Below, in pieces: positions 1 through 11,994 of a DNA stretch of 64,000 bases. Made by a program: the position numbers and the translations under genes. The number at the start of each line of letters is the position of its first letter. The first letter of the stretch is position 1. The DNA is from Escallonia rubra (lineage: Eukaryota; Streptophyta; Magnoliopsida; Escalloniales; Escalloniaceae): NCBI GenBank assembly GCA_033065855.1, contig JAVXUO010002581.1, positions 1,116,001 through 1,180,000 on the forward strand, read 5' to 3'. The notes beneath the pieces are model-generated. The model searched no databases, was not told the origin of the DNA, and was given only the letters and a program-made list of their open reading frames with translations.

Positions 1-446
1 TAATGTCACTTTCACCGCTCGCAGTCGGATCAAATTTAGACTTGCAATTCTCTCAAGAAATAGACTCCGCTCACTATTAGCACTTCTTCTCACCACCTTC
101 ATGACCTCATCTTTTATACCCCAATAGTGTAACAACTCAGCAACCTACTAATTGTGCCTTAGTCAAAGCAAAAAAAAGTCAAGAAAAATTAGCAAAGATT
201 AATATATAATTGAAATTCCACAGCCACCAAACCTACTCTGGCATTTACTTAGCCACCTCAACCTGATAGCGTAAGTCAAAATTCATATGCGGGTTTATCA
301 CAATAAAACTTGTAATTAAAGCCTAAGGAAGAACAAAAATGCACTACAGACAGATTGTTACGCAAAACATACCTACTTTTTTGTTTGAGGATGTGAAACA
401 GCCAGTTTAACCAGTGCTCCCGAGGAAAGCGTGGAAGAAATTTAAA
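1..446. other. 3' flank of the alpha-COP gene
   Basis: This stretch lies downstream of the alpha-COP stop codon on the minus strand and should hold its 3' untranslated region and terminator. I see no second open frame, RNA gene or repeat in it, and no confident AATAAA signal on the minus strand. Confidence 0.4.
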
Positions 447-3400
447 TTATCTGACCTGCGATGGAGAACACAGTAAACCAGACGCATCGGATCCGACTAC
501 AGCGAGATCGCATACATTACATAGCTGTCCTTCCTGCGGGGGTACAAAATGTGAACCACAATAAGGGCAAGATACATTCTTCTGTCCCCTGTATATGGGA
601 ACATAAGTTGCCCCACAAACCACAAACGGGTTTCTGAAATCATAATTCAGCTGAGATGTATCTTTCATGTTCCTCTCAGCAGCCTGTAGAACTTGACGGG
701 CCGTTCTGGCTTGGTTCTCATTGGTTGGATTCGTCTCCAGTAGTCGCCTAGAAAAGTTGGCTGCTGTGCTAAGATTACCTGCCTTGTAGCAAACGCTCAT
801 GGCAGTCATGAGAGCAAGTCTCAGGTGAGGTACCTGAAGGTTACAATGCGTGAAATACGCTGCCAGCTCTTGCTGACGAACTGGATCAATGTCCTTCAAC
901 TCTCTCCTCTTAAGTTCCATCTGTAAACCGAGAACATACTCCTTCGCAATTATAATCAATTCCTTGACTTCATCCACCTCCCTCCTTGTTTCAACAACAA
1001 TCAGGGGAATGGTTTGAAGAATACCCAGGAAATGCCTCAAAGCTTCAGTCAATTTCCCAGCAGTTGTGGCCTTGTAACCAGCCTTAAGCTTCTCTTCCAG
1101 CTGTGAGAAGTTAAAAAAAAGTGCGGGTGGCCCCCGCACGTTAGGACTTGCTGACTCACTCCATCCCCTCTCAACTGCAATTGAGATGACTGGAGCTGAG
1201 GTGAAGGCACGTAAATAGGTATGGCTGCCCATGTGAAGATCAGTAAATATCGTTTTCAAGGGAGTAAAGTTCCTAATTCCAAGCTGTCGGCTCAGCAAAC
1301 GCATTGCTGTGTCGAAATTTCCAGCTGCTGCATGCTCAGCAGCAAGAGATGACTTTTGGACCCAAATTTGACTCACAGGCATGCCAGTAGTTGGAGCAAC
1401 AAAAATAGATGCACGTGCATTTGTAGCAGCGTTCGGTGTATCAATGTCTGGTGGAAGTTCAAGATCCTCATATTCCCATCCACCTTCATCGTTTTCTTCA
1501 TGCACTTCACCATCCTCCAACACCATACTGATATCTCCATTCTGCAAGTTCTCCACATCAACAATATCCAGGTCCTCACCCCAGTCAGCATCTGCAGCTT
1601 CTTCATATTCTTCATGTGCATTACCAAGGCCACCCTCAAAGATCCCTTTTGTGACCCTCAATAAGGGCCAATCTCCACCAGACAAAATAGGACTTGGAGG
1701 CACCAAAAGAGAAGCTGACCTGCCCTCTGGTAGAGAAGGAATACTGTCCCCCAGTTCAGCAGCAAGACGTCCAGCAACATCGTGCAGTCCATGGACAGAG
1801 GCTGTGATGTAAGCAAGGGGCACATGGCCAGCATTCTCCAAAACCTTAACACGCTCCTGGATATTTCCCAAGTACAAGGCATTGTGGAACTGACCCATAA
1901 TATCATTCTGAGTCTCAGCAATTTTCATCATTTTGGAAAGCTTATCCAGTTTACCTGTTAACAGATAAAGGAAGGATAACCTCTCAAAGTTCTTTGTTCT
2001 CTGGTATGCATATTCTACAATACCTGCATTACCCTGACGAAGGGCCTCCACCCCCAATCTATACCAATGATCTTTCTCATCAATCTCTTTAGCAGAGTCG
2101 ACAGCTGTCTGGATGCTCCCACTTTCAAGCGCCAAGTTGAAACGAGTTCGCTCATCCTTCACAAAATGGAGAGCAACTTCTGGAAAACCTTTATTCTGGA
2201 GATACGCAATCATGGCTTGCCCACAGAGAGCCGAGTTCCTGATCATGCTCATGACATGGTCATGTCTCTTCCTCAGCAGGGCCAGCTTGAAAATATATTC
2301 AGTTGAGTCAATGACGATGGGACGGATTTTTCCATCTCGGTCCAAGCAAAAGATTGTGTTCCCAAATATCTTTGTAATGTATAATGGTACATCAAGGGTC
2401 CTTATAATTCCACTGTCGCCATTAGGAAGGCAGTATTTAATATGGGTTAACGTTGTATATATGAAGACACCGTTCTCATCCCAGGCTCCACTCTTAACAC
2501 GAATCGTCTCATGAAGAGTGCAGCGGTGCACAAGTTTCTTATCAGCTATAATTACTGAATGTTTGCTCAGCAAAGCAATACTTTCCATGTCTGTTGACCA
2601 AACAACATATCTAACTAAAGAAGTTTGAAGATCCCCAAGTACAATTCGCTGCTGGAGGTCAAAAATGATTAACCTGTCTTCTCCCCTGCATAACAAGTTT
2701 CCGGTACCAGCGTAGAATATTGCATCAGTAACAACAGGGATGGCAATCTTCTTGACAATCTCATTTTTGAGGTTCTTAACCAGCACTTGGTTGCTGCTCT
2801 TCTCAAGGACCGCAAATCTATTTCGAGCTACAAAAAATGCAGATCCCCCAGCACCTCTTTTTGCCTCTTGAACTGTATCGCCTCTACTAAAGCTGTCTTT
2901 GGGTACAATAAAGAGTTCATAAGATCCCCCGTCTATATCTGAACAGATCAAAACAGCATTTTCAGTGGGACTATAACTAAGAGTTTTGGGTCCCTGATTC
3001 AAGCTGCTGGAACCGGGCCTGCGAAATGGTATCACTTGAGTGTCTTTCTGAGTTGAGTAGTCATAGAACCGCAGGAAACGGTCTTTCACATAGTATAAAG
3101 AATCACCACTCACTGAAAAAGCCGGGCGTTCTCTCTCCAGCTTGAAAACCATCATGCCACTATCATGACCAGCCGCCAGAAGGTTTACCTCAGGATGAGA
3201 GGCAAGAATCCAAAACCTGTCATGCTCCCTGCGAAAACTTTGGATGACAGTCCTTTTAGTAGAATCCCACACTCGAATACTTTTATCTTCTGAATTTGAG
3301 ACGATAATTTCCTGCCTTGCATGGAACAAAACACATGACACATTGTTCAAGTGACCTCTCAAGGTGTCTACTTCCCAAGCCTTTGCATCTGTGGAAAATA

Positions 3401-6400
3401 AAAGTTAGTTCACTATCATATGGAAATCAAAATTGTAGAACACATGAACAACTGAAAATAATACACTTGTCATTTCTCTAAAACTAATTGCCAAAGAAAA
3501 AGTCATGTATCAGGTCGTTAGCATGTAAGCATTTGCTGATATTTGGTCGGTTTGTTCAAACAAAGAGAGAATTTTGTTTGTCAAAATATGATATTCTTAC
3601 TCATGTTCAAACTTGATTCCTATTCTGAATAGTAGAAAAGAAACTATAACAACGAAACAACAAACAAAAGACGACAAATAAGACTAAGTGTTGTGAGATA
3701 CCAACCCCCTTCCGTCACATGGGGCATCACAAACTGCTTCCAAAGGCCATAAAAATTCCCGCCCAGCCCCACTTTCAGCAGAACACTGGACAACAACTGA
3801 TATACAAAATGTATCCTAGTTATCACGTTCATATATTATAACATGACAACCAGGCATTTTGCTATGTTCCACAACTGTTGTAATGATCTTCCGTCTGTAG
3901 GAAAACAAAAATATAACATCAGACTATGAAGACAGAAGTGTAAAGAGTCCTTGATGGATGTAACATTCAACCAAGTTCCGGAGGCTTATCCGGAGGACAA
4001 AACTCTTCCTCATACTTGTTGTTACACTTTCTACTTCAATTTAAGGACTCAAAAAACAGAGCGTAACTTATTTAAGTTTGCTCATCTTATCGATAGTGGG
4101 AGACCATCAGTGGTTCCCAAACTAGATACCGCTCCGACATAAATGTCCTTAATCACATGAACATACTTGATGCCCTCACCAAGTAACTTATCTTAGAACC
4201 TCATCGCATTCTTTTGCATATCATTAAAGTATTAAGGCCATGAACATACTTGATGCCCTCACCAAGTAACTTATCTTAGAACCTCATCGCATTCTTTTGC
4301 ATATCATTAAAGTATTAAGGCCATGCGAAATCCTTTTTTTCTCTCTAAAAACCACTCCATCAGTTGTCTAATCAACAAATAGCTTCCATAGTGGATCTCT
4401 GCTGTATGAATGCCAATTGACCCCCGGATATTCTAGTCTCCTTACTCAGTCTATGCTTAACCGCTCTCCAAACTTAATAGGGTGACTCATAAGCTAGATA
4501 GCAGTACATAAAAATTTTAAGGGAAAAAGGGCAAGTTTAAGGTTTAAACTTTGGCCATCTTCGCCCAAAAAACGAACCATAAAGTTAGACATTAGCCTTG
4601 AATTACTTTGCCCACATTCCATCACAAGCACACCTTTAGATATTGTTCATTTTATGAGGGGGTGGTGGGGAGGCAATTTGGCTGCGCCACTACTTCGCCA
4701 AGCACATTGTCCCACTTTCACAATCCAAAATCAATGCCATCTAGGTCAAGTAATTTGGATGCAACGGCTGCAGGGGTTCTGATCCCAAACCATATCAAGA
4801 AATCTGGTTTGGCAAAACAAATTTTTGGTGGTGTCAAACTTAAAAACCCAGATGAATCATTTCTTCATGATCTTTATGGTTTAACTTCGACAGTGAAGCA
4901 TGGCCAATGGCGGTGCTAGCAATGCCACTAATCATTAATGAAGTGATAACCTCCAAATTTTTTGTGGTGTCAAACTTAAAAACCCAGATGAATCATTTTC
5001 TTCATGATCTTTATGGTTTAACTTCGACCGTGAAGCATGGCCAATGGTGGTGCTAGCAATGCCACTAATCATTAATGAAGTAATAACCTTCAAGAGACAA
5101 TGGTAAGGCTGCCAAGAAGACATCCATGGAGGGAAGACCTCAGGCGATGACGAGGACTTTGAAAAGTTTAAAGACTGGGCGAAAATAGGAAAACATGTCG
5201 CCCATGGTGATTCTGAACAGGCAAATCAAGCATGGCAATGACTTGGCAGCGGGCACTCGGTGGGTCTTGCATTGACAATGAAGTACAAGCACACTACAAC
5301 AAGGCAGAAGAATTCCAATCTAAGGTGCTTGTTTGGGCAGAGCGCAGCTGCGTGCTTTTCATTTTGAGTGCTAACTTATTGCATCTGGTCAGTTGGCATG
5401 CATGAGATCTATCAACAGGCACAATATTCTAGCTAAGCACCAAAACCCACAAACATAAATTTCAGTTCGTGATTTCAGTGCTTTGGATACATTTTTTTTC
5501 CCCGCTGATATGGAATCATCATAAACTAGGGCATGGAGTGCATCAGCACAAAACAGTCTCAACCTAAATAACACAAAACCCTGCCCCCTCACCCCCCATC
5601 CCCTCTTTCTCAGCCTAGATGGCTGTCAGAAGCCTTTCCTCCTCCTCCTTTTTCTCCTCTCCCCTTCTTGTTATCTGGGATGTTGAAGAAGCTATCGGCT
5701 AGAAAAGTTCGGCTAGGATCTGTCCTTTGGAGAAAATGATTTTGCCACACCCCTCCAATCAAGCGACTGGCAGCACCAAGCTCCACTTTCCAACGAGATT
5801 TTTCCGGTGGATCAACCTGTCAAAGATTTGACGTCTAGTCTTTTTATTTCTTTTTCATTTGTTTCTTGGTTACCTTCAGATCTGGGTTCGGATCTCTTTG
5901 ATCTGGCCTTCAGAGAGGCCCATCCCACCCCACACCCCCCACCCCCGGGGTGCCGAATATGTCCAATCAACAGCAGCAGTACTGTAAACTGGCATATGTG
6001 ATACTTGGTTCCTTCCTCTGAAGTGCTCTCGAGTTGATAATGTATCATTTCCATCCAGTCGTAAGTTAGTTTGGTACCCGCCCTATCTTTTACTGCTCTC
6101 CTCCTATGTTACATGGACTCGGTACGAGTGTCCGAGTCGGATACGTGTCCAAGTGTCGGATTCGTCTATTTTTCAAAATCCAAGACACGGGGACACGGCA
6201 GAATATTCCCACCTATTCTTGTTTCTTACTTATTCCGTAGTTTACATAGTGTTTTATGGTATGCATATCGTTTTGATTGACAACTGAGATCATCTCAATG
6301 CAATAACGAACTAAAAGGAACACTATAATATAGTGTTCCTTGTGGCATATCCTACGGGATGTGTCGGACACATATTCCATACTCATGTCCAATTGACGAG

Positions 6401-8766
6401 TGTCCGACACGGGTACTTCACGCATTTTGAAGAGTCCATGTAACATAGCTCTCCTCCATGTCGTGCTTTTTCTATGCTTTGGAAACACGCTAGACAGCCA
6501 AGGGCAAAAACCCTTTCTGTAAAGTAGTAAAATGTCAATTCCACGCGAACGGGGCGTAGAAATAAAGTCCAAAACACTCAACAACTAAAACTTGGACCAA
6601 ACTAATTCTACCTAATAGAGCTCCAATTATAGAGTAATACTCTATTTTAACATTTGTCTAACCATACACCAAAGTTAGCATTCTAGTAAACAAACACAAG
6701 TTGAGCCTAACTAGGTTACTAGGGTACTAGACATCCCAATCTAATCCCAAGCTCAACTCCAGTTCTTTGAAAGTTACTGCCTGTGACGTGGATAAAAGAG
6801 GACAAAACTATCGAAGAAAAAATCATTACTTTAATGCTTCAGTATAATACAGGCTCTTCCTCACAAAAAAACAGAAATATGATAGTTGACATGGTTGCCA
6901 TCATAATCGCTTACAATAATAGTTACCCAAAGCTTTTTCTCCTTTACTAAACTTGCCTAAAAGGGTGCATAGCAGCTCATGCATTCTAACAGTCGTTGAT
7001 TACAGTTTGCAAGATTTTGAATAGGCTTCACAATAGTTTCTACTTCTTCCTTCTTTGTTTCTATTGTTCCTCTCGGCTTTTTTGGTCCACTTAATTGTTA
7101 ATCTCTCATTTTAATCTTTTCATTGTGCGAGCGCGCATGCGAGCGTGTGTGCATGGCAGGGGAGGGGAGGGGAGGGGGGTTGCTAAACCTGATCTCATAG
7201 AAAAAGATAAAGCCGACAGACGCTTCAAAAACGAAGAAAAAGCAAAGACGATCTTAACAGCATACCGTTCATTCGCCAGATTTTCACTTGACGATCATCT
7301 GCACCAGAGACAATGAGAGGGAGTGTGGGATGGAATGAAGCCCAGTTCACTCCTCGATCATGGCCCTCCAAAACATACTTGACAACAGCATCAACTCCTC
7401 CAAAAAAATCAGTATTCATCTGACCCAGTCGAAGGATGTCATCAACAGGGGATCCTGCTTTCTTCTTCAAAGCACCAATATCCCAAACCCGGACAGTCTG
7501 ATCCAAAGAGGCTGATACGACAAGGTCCTCTTTCGGATGGAAAAGAGCACACATGACATAATGGTTATGCCCAGTCAACACAGATATACAGGTACGAGAC
7601 TGCCAATTCCATATCCTGATAGTCTGATCGTCGCTAGCACTAACAATCCAGGGGTTCTCATGGTGAAATTGGACCGTACGGATGTAATCTAGATGCCCAA
7701 GTAGAGTAAACAAGCATCTATGCAACTTGTAATTCCACACTTTGATCTTGTAATCATCTCCTGCATAGTTTAGCATTTGAATAAAAACCAAAGACACTGC
7801 ATCAAAGTCCTTCATCAATAGTTCGCAGCGTCTCTAAAACAGTAAAGAGTAATGCTTTCTTCTCACATACCAATCAGAAATTTGACTCAAAGGTGGCAAA
7901 CTGTGAGTTACAAATTCTAAGCGCTGGCAGATAGTGCTTTATCGCATGCACCAGAATGTGTTACCCCATTTGGGATTCAAAATTTTTAGACCTACTAGAT
8001 AAACCGTTATACATAATACTACGGAAAGTAATCGCAACGTTTAGAAAAAATGACCGATAACGAGTTCTAACCGTTTGAAATTGAGAAGAGTGTTCCACTA
8101 AATCCTCAGTTCATAGTTCCCCTTTCATATGGTCATTTGTACTAGGAACACAAACAACCTAATGTTTAAAATTTATGTATCGTTTCTAAAGCAGCGTCGT
8201 ATACAACATGACTACACACTACCATTGCACGAGTGCAATTCCAATTCCAACTACATTCACGATCCAATAACTATTTCAAATATAACCAACACAACCAAAA
8301 TTCTCTCAGGCAAAAGTTTTTAGCAACAGACTCAAGTAGATTAAACTTCAGACATTTACTAGTTTTAGCAAGATAGACAACCTAAAGTATTGAAATCGTG
8401 TTTCGTCTCTCGCCATCAATACTCAGAGCAACCAAACAAATGGAAATGCATACGATAAAAAAAATAAAGACTCGGCAATGTGGCCCATAAATAACGCAAA
8501 AGGATCTGCAACCCACGTTACAATTTTATCAGTTCAAGTAGAGTAACAAAATTCGGACCTCCGGATACGAATAGCGGCTGAGAGTTGTGGAAGTGAACAC
8601 CGCGGACCGGGCCATCGTGCTCGTCGAACTTGTCAATGAGCGTGCCCATGCGGTAGTCCCAGAGCTGGATCACACCGCTGTGGAGGCTGGCCAGGATCCA
8701 CGGCCTCTTGCCGTGGAAGCTCAGCCCCTTCACTCTATTACTCTTCGTTTCGAACTTCGTCAACAT
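447..8766 (-). CDS. COPA: Coatomer subunit alpha (alpha-COP), three coding exons
   Basis: Alpha-COP is the large WD40 subunit of the COPI coat, which binds dilysine cargo and drives Golgi-to-ER and intra-Golgi transport. Coding exons read 8766-8559, 7760-7266 and 3388-447; all borders are GT..AG, the phases join in frame, and the product is 1214 residues, against about 1216 remembered for Arabidopsis. The start is the ATG at 8766 ([11 protein letters not shown]); the open frame continues upstream, but only from a TTG. WD40 repeats fill roughly the first 330 residues, an acidic linker follows near 830-880, and the COPI C-terminal domain ends with two CxxC pairs in the last 45 residues. Introns are 798 and 3877 bp. 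A 5' UTR intron (donor GT at 8901-8900, acceptor AG at 8798-8797) is possible but inferred. Nothing suggests a pseudogene. Confidence 0.97.
4156..4321. repeat. Tandem duplication, 2 x 83 bp
   Basis: Two consecutive, essentially identical 83-bp units begin at 4156 and 4239 (start CATGAACATACTTGATGCCC). The near identity points to a recent local duplication inside the intron. No function is apparent. Confidence 0.9.
4818..5090. repeat. Tandem duplication, 2 x about 136 bp
   Basis: Units starting at 4818 and 4954 share a stretch running from CAAATTTTT through GGTGGTGTCAAACTT to a shared ATTAATGAAGT, with a few substitutions. It lies in the same intron as the 83-bp duplication and is somewhat more diverged. 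Confidence 0.85.
6104..6448. mobile_element. hAT-type MITE, family 1, copy 1
   Basis: The 345-bp element has perfect 17-bp terminal inverted repeats (CTATGTTACATGGACTC and its complement) and an 8-bp target duplication CTCTCCTC at 6096-6103 and 6449-6456. The interior carries repeated GTGTCCGA and CACGG motifs near both ends and no coding capacity. A second copy sits at 24234-24576. The 8-bp duplication in both copies supports the hAT superfamily; the superfamily is inferred from this, not from a transposase. It lies in the large alpha-COP intron. Confidence 0.85.
7761..8558 (-). other. First coding-region intron of alpha-COP
   Basis: A 798-bp intron with GT at 8558-8557 and AG at 7762-7761, phase 1. 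I see no embedded gene or clear repeat in it. Confidence 0.9.
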
Positions 8767-9224
8767 TGTCGCCAAATTCGATTCAAATCCCGAACCCTAA
8801 TTCAACGGATAACACACCATCGAATAGATTCAGTTCACATGATACAAGGTCGCATTGAGTAAATTGTTTTGTATCTGATCGAGATGAGTGTGTGATCTTA
8901 CCTCAAATCTGAAAATTATTGATTTAAATCCCCAAAATCTGATTGTGCATTGTTCTAGTGATCGCGGCAAAGAGGAATGACCCGAAATGCGAGCTTTTAC
9001 TTGCAGATCTGGAAAGAGTGCTTGCGAGACTCAGCACGTACTGTAATTTGAAGTTAGACCGTCTTTATCTTTCTCCCGTTCACCATAAATGCACTAGCGA
9101 CAAATTATTGTGTTTAAGTGTCGAATAAATACTTTTTTTCGCAATTAATTCAAAATATGGTGATTTTTATGCTCTATAAGTTGTATTTACAGAAGGACAT
9201 GTTTTGATCACCGACGGACTTGAA
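8767..9224. other. 5' UTR and promoter region of alpha-COP
   Basis: The region upstream of the alpha-COP start carries a candidate 5' UTR intron (donor GAG/GTAAGATC at 8901, acceptor TTAG at 8797). I could not place a convincing TATA box. No other gene is visible before the GC-rich repeat begins. Confidence 0.4.
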
Positions 9225-11195
9225 GTTTGATATGCATAATTGGAGTGGCCGATGCGCTATGCAAGTGAATATTTTATGCCGACTTGGGGGGTCCACGGGT
9301 GCCTGTGCTCCACGGACTGTCGGATCGCATATTCAACCAGCCTACCCCGCACAGCGTCGCTCTGTCTCTCTGGAAAGACTGGCTCCCACAATGTCGGTGT
9401 GGCCAGAGAACCCCTTGATATAGCCTCCAATCCAAGCCCTTGCAGAGTCCCACAGGCCTGGTAGCGGTGGGGAGGACCCAACGCCCAACTGCCAGGTGAA
9501 CTAGGCGCGATGCCCTCCGAAGACCTGCTCCCGTCTCAGAGTGACCCGGGGGTCATAGTCCCTAGGGGTGCCGACGCAAGCCCCCAATACCGGAGCACGT
9601 AGGCCAATCACGCAGACACCCTAGCGGAGATAGTGTCCCGGAGGAGTCGCCTATTCCGCAGGCCGAAGTAGCATCCCAGAGGAGCCGTCTACCTGGCCAA
9701 CCAAAGTAGCATCCCGGAAGAGCCATCTACATGGCAGAAGGGGAGTCTTCGTGCCGAAGCACTTGGAGCTCCCTGGCAGAGATAGTGTCCCGGAGGAGTC
9801 GTCTATCCCCGCGGGTGAGTCCTTATGCCGGAGCACTCAGAGCGCGTCAAGGTAGCATCCCGGAGGAGCCGTCTACCCGACTGGCCGAGGTAGCATCCCG
9901 GAGGAGCCGTCTACCTGGCGGAAGGGGAGTTGAAGAGCTCCATGGCGAAGATAGTGTCCCGGAGGAGTCGCCTATCCCCGCGGGTGAGTCCTTGTGCCGG
10001 AGCACTCGGAGCATGTTAAGGTAGCATCCCGGAGGAGCCGTCTACCAGGCGGAAGGGGAGTTGAAGAGCTCCCTGGCGGAGATAGTGTCTCGGAGGAGTC
10101 GCATATCCCCGCGGGTGAGTCCTTGTGCCGAAGCACTCGGAGCATGTCAAGGTAGCATCCCGGAGGAGCCGTCTACCTGGCGGAATGGGAGTTAAAGAGC
10201 TCCCTAGCGGAGATAGTGTCTCGGAGGAGTCGCCTATCCCCGCGGGTAAGTCCTTGTGCCGGAGCATTCGGAGCATATCAATGTAGCATCCCGGAGGAGC
10301 CGTCTACCCGACTGGCCGAGGTAGCATCCCGGAGGAGCCGTCTACCTGGCGGAAGAGGAGTTGAAGAGCTCCCTGGCGGAGATAGTGTCCCGGAGGAGTC
10401 GCCTATCCCCGCAGGATGTTACACACTCCGGAGAGTGGGTCGAAGTATGTTCCACGACCAAGGCAAGGTGCGCATGGTGTGGTGAATGAGTGTGGTGCCC
10501 GGGGGCATGTAACATGATTGTAGCGCATGGGCGCGATGAAGTGAGTAAGGTGCCGGGGGCACGTCTTTGTTAGTGACGCGGCGCATGGGCGCGATGTAGT
10601 GCGTATGGTGCCGGGGGCACGGTAGTGTGACAGAGAGCCTGGGGGCACGACTGTATCAGCGGCGTGGCGCACGGGCTCAGCGGAGTGTTGAAGTGCGGCG
10701 CCCGGACGCGGGCGACGGGGGTCGCAGAGTTGTGTCCGGGCGACTGGGTCGCGGAGTTGTGTCCCGGCGACGGGGGTCGCGGAGTTGTGTCCGGGCGACA
10801 TGGTCGCAAGTTGTGTATGGTCCCTTGAAGAGAAGTGAATGTGCTAAGGATGGAGGCCAAAGGCCAACCCTTCGGGGAAGGCCAAGGCCAACCTCAAGGG
10901 GAGGCCGAGGCCGACCCCAAGAGGAAGGCCAAGGCCGAGGCCAACCTCCTTGGGCAAGTGCCATGGCGCATCGATGGGTGACTGGCGAAGTGCGACAGTC
11001 GAAGCGTGATAAGGCTTCGTGCGAAAATGAGCTTCTTAGTGACGAAGTAACGTGACGAAAGTGAGAAGTGCACGTGACTTGAGCGTGCATGCTTTGACCG
11101 GTTGTGAGCATTGAAAATGATTGTTGCTTGTGCGGACGAGTCATGGAAAATGAGACCGCAGTGGACCTTTTGGGTACGACCAGAATAGGTTGGGA
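9225..11195 (-). mobile_element. GC-rich repeat copy A, probably an LTR fossil
   Basis: A GC-rich block, unlike its AT-rich surroundings, related over long stretches to the reverse complement of 60809-62400 (for example 9270-9420 against 62117-62270) and to 50880-51666. In the orientation of the 60.8-kb copy, the copies begin TGTT and hold a long GC-rich part before a TATA box, which fits a solo LTR or LTR remnant. No coding region is present. It is old and non-coding; the LTR assignment is inference. The central part is the tandem array listed next. Confidence 0.55.
9600..10425. repeat. 131-bp tandem array inside GC-rich repeat A
   Basis: The motif GTAGCATCCCGGAGGAG recurs near 9852, 9889, 10021, 10152, 10282 and 10320. 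Full units at 10021, 10152 and 10282 set a period of about 131 bp, each carrying a second related half (ATAGTGTCCCGGAGGAGTCG). Units differ by substitutions and small length changes. Open frames through the array exist only because the GC-rich repeat lacks stops. Confidence 0.85.
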
Positions 11196-11198
11196 GCA

Positions 11199-11224
11199 AT
11201 ATATATATATATATATATATATAT
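11199..11224. repeat. (AT)n microsatellite
   Basis: About 13 uninterrupted AT units at the boundary between the GC-rich repeat and the following MITE. Confidence 0.9.
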
Positions 11225-11261
11225 GAGATGTCACCTCATGCTCATTTTTCCTTATACACGC

Positions 11262-11985
11262 CATAGTTATCAATACCGTACCAGTACCGGCCGTACCAAC
11301 CGGTACGTACCGTTTTTACCTTTTACTGGTACGGTATTACTTAAATTTTGTACCGGTCAAAATACCGTTCTGTACCGACCGGTATAGGAGATACCGGCCG
11401 AAAACTACGTACCAGCCGAGATATTTTGTTTTGTATCGGTTTCTTAAAAAATGTAAAAGTAACAAATTTTGTTAGAAATTTTGTAAATTGACCATATAAA
11501 GACTAAATAGAAAACACTCTAAGTTCTATTATACTATTCAAAGTCTCTGTAGCCTCCTGCTCATAAAATTCATTACAATTTGCAAAAATTTTCTTGATAA
11601 GTTTTCAATCTTCATTTATCTTTGATTTATTTCATACTTGTAAACTTTGATCATATTCTTTCATTTATATGATGTACTACTTTATACGCACCCGCTTACG
11701 CACACACATGCACACACACAAAAACAACTTATTCTTGAACCCAAAGACATTATTATTCAACAAACTAGCTTATTTGAAAACTATGATAAATCAAGCTCTA
11801 TAGGATAAACAGTTTATTTTAGAGGAGCTGTAAGTAAAAAAATATATGTATATATTGTTAGTTCGTCAGTGAATAAATAATACAAATAGATATTGTTGAT
11901 GAAAATCTTGAGACGGTACCGGTACCGATACGTACCATTTCACGGAGAAAACGGTACGCACTACGGTACGGTATTCATAACTATA
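11262..11985. mobile_element. GGTACC-rich MITE, family 2, copy 1
   Basis: Terminal inverted repeats begin CATAGTTATCAATACCGTAC on the left and end GTACGGTATTCATAACTAT on the right. The outer 150 bp are crowded with GGTAC/GTACC motifs and the middle is AT-rich and non-coding. The flanks ATACACGC and GTACACAC match at 6 of 8 positions, a decayed 8-bp target duplication consistent with hAT. A second copy, inverted in its interior, lies at 55905-56632. Confidence 0.8.
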
Positions 11986-11994
11986 GTACACACC

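Larger units (their letters stand above)
3389..7265 (-). other. Large second intron of alpha-COP
   Basis: This 3877-bp intron has a GT donor at 7265-7264 and an AG acceptor at 3390-3389. Apart from two short tandem duplications and one MITE (listed separately) it shows no conserved protein. Open frames near 4608-4919, 5389-5592 and 6213-6584 have no recognisable domain; the last lies mostly inside the MITE. Confidence 0.85.

Noticed and set aside
6213-6584. 123-residue minus-strand frame in the alpha-COP intron
   Set aside because: It is mostly family 1 MITE sequence and its flank.
9600-10425. CRISPR-like array
   Set aside because: Repeat units are about 131 bp, diverged, and contiguous without unique spacers, in a plant nuclear context.
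9731-10801. Arg/Ser/Gly-rich open frames in the 131-bp array
   Set aside because: Frames are open on both strands because the repeat is GC-rich; they repeat the same peptide and have no domain.
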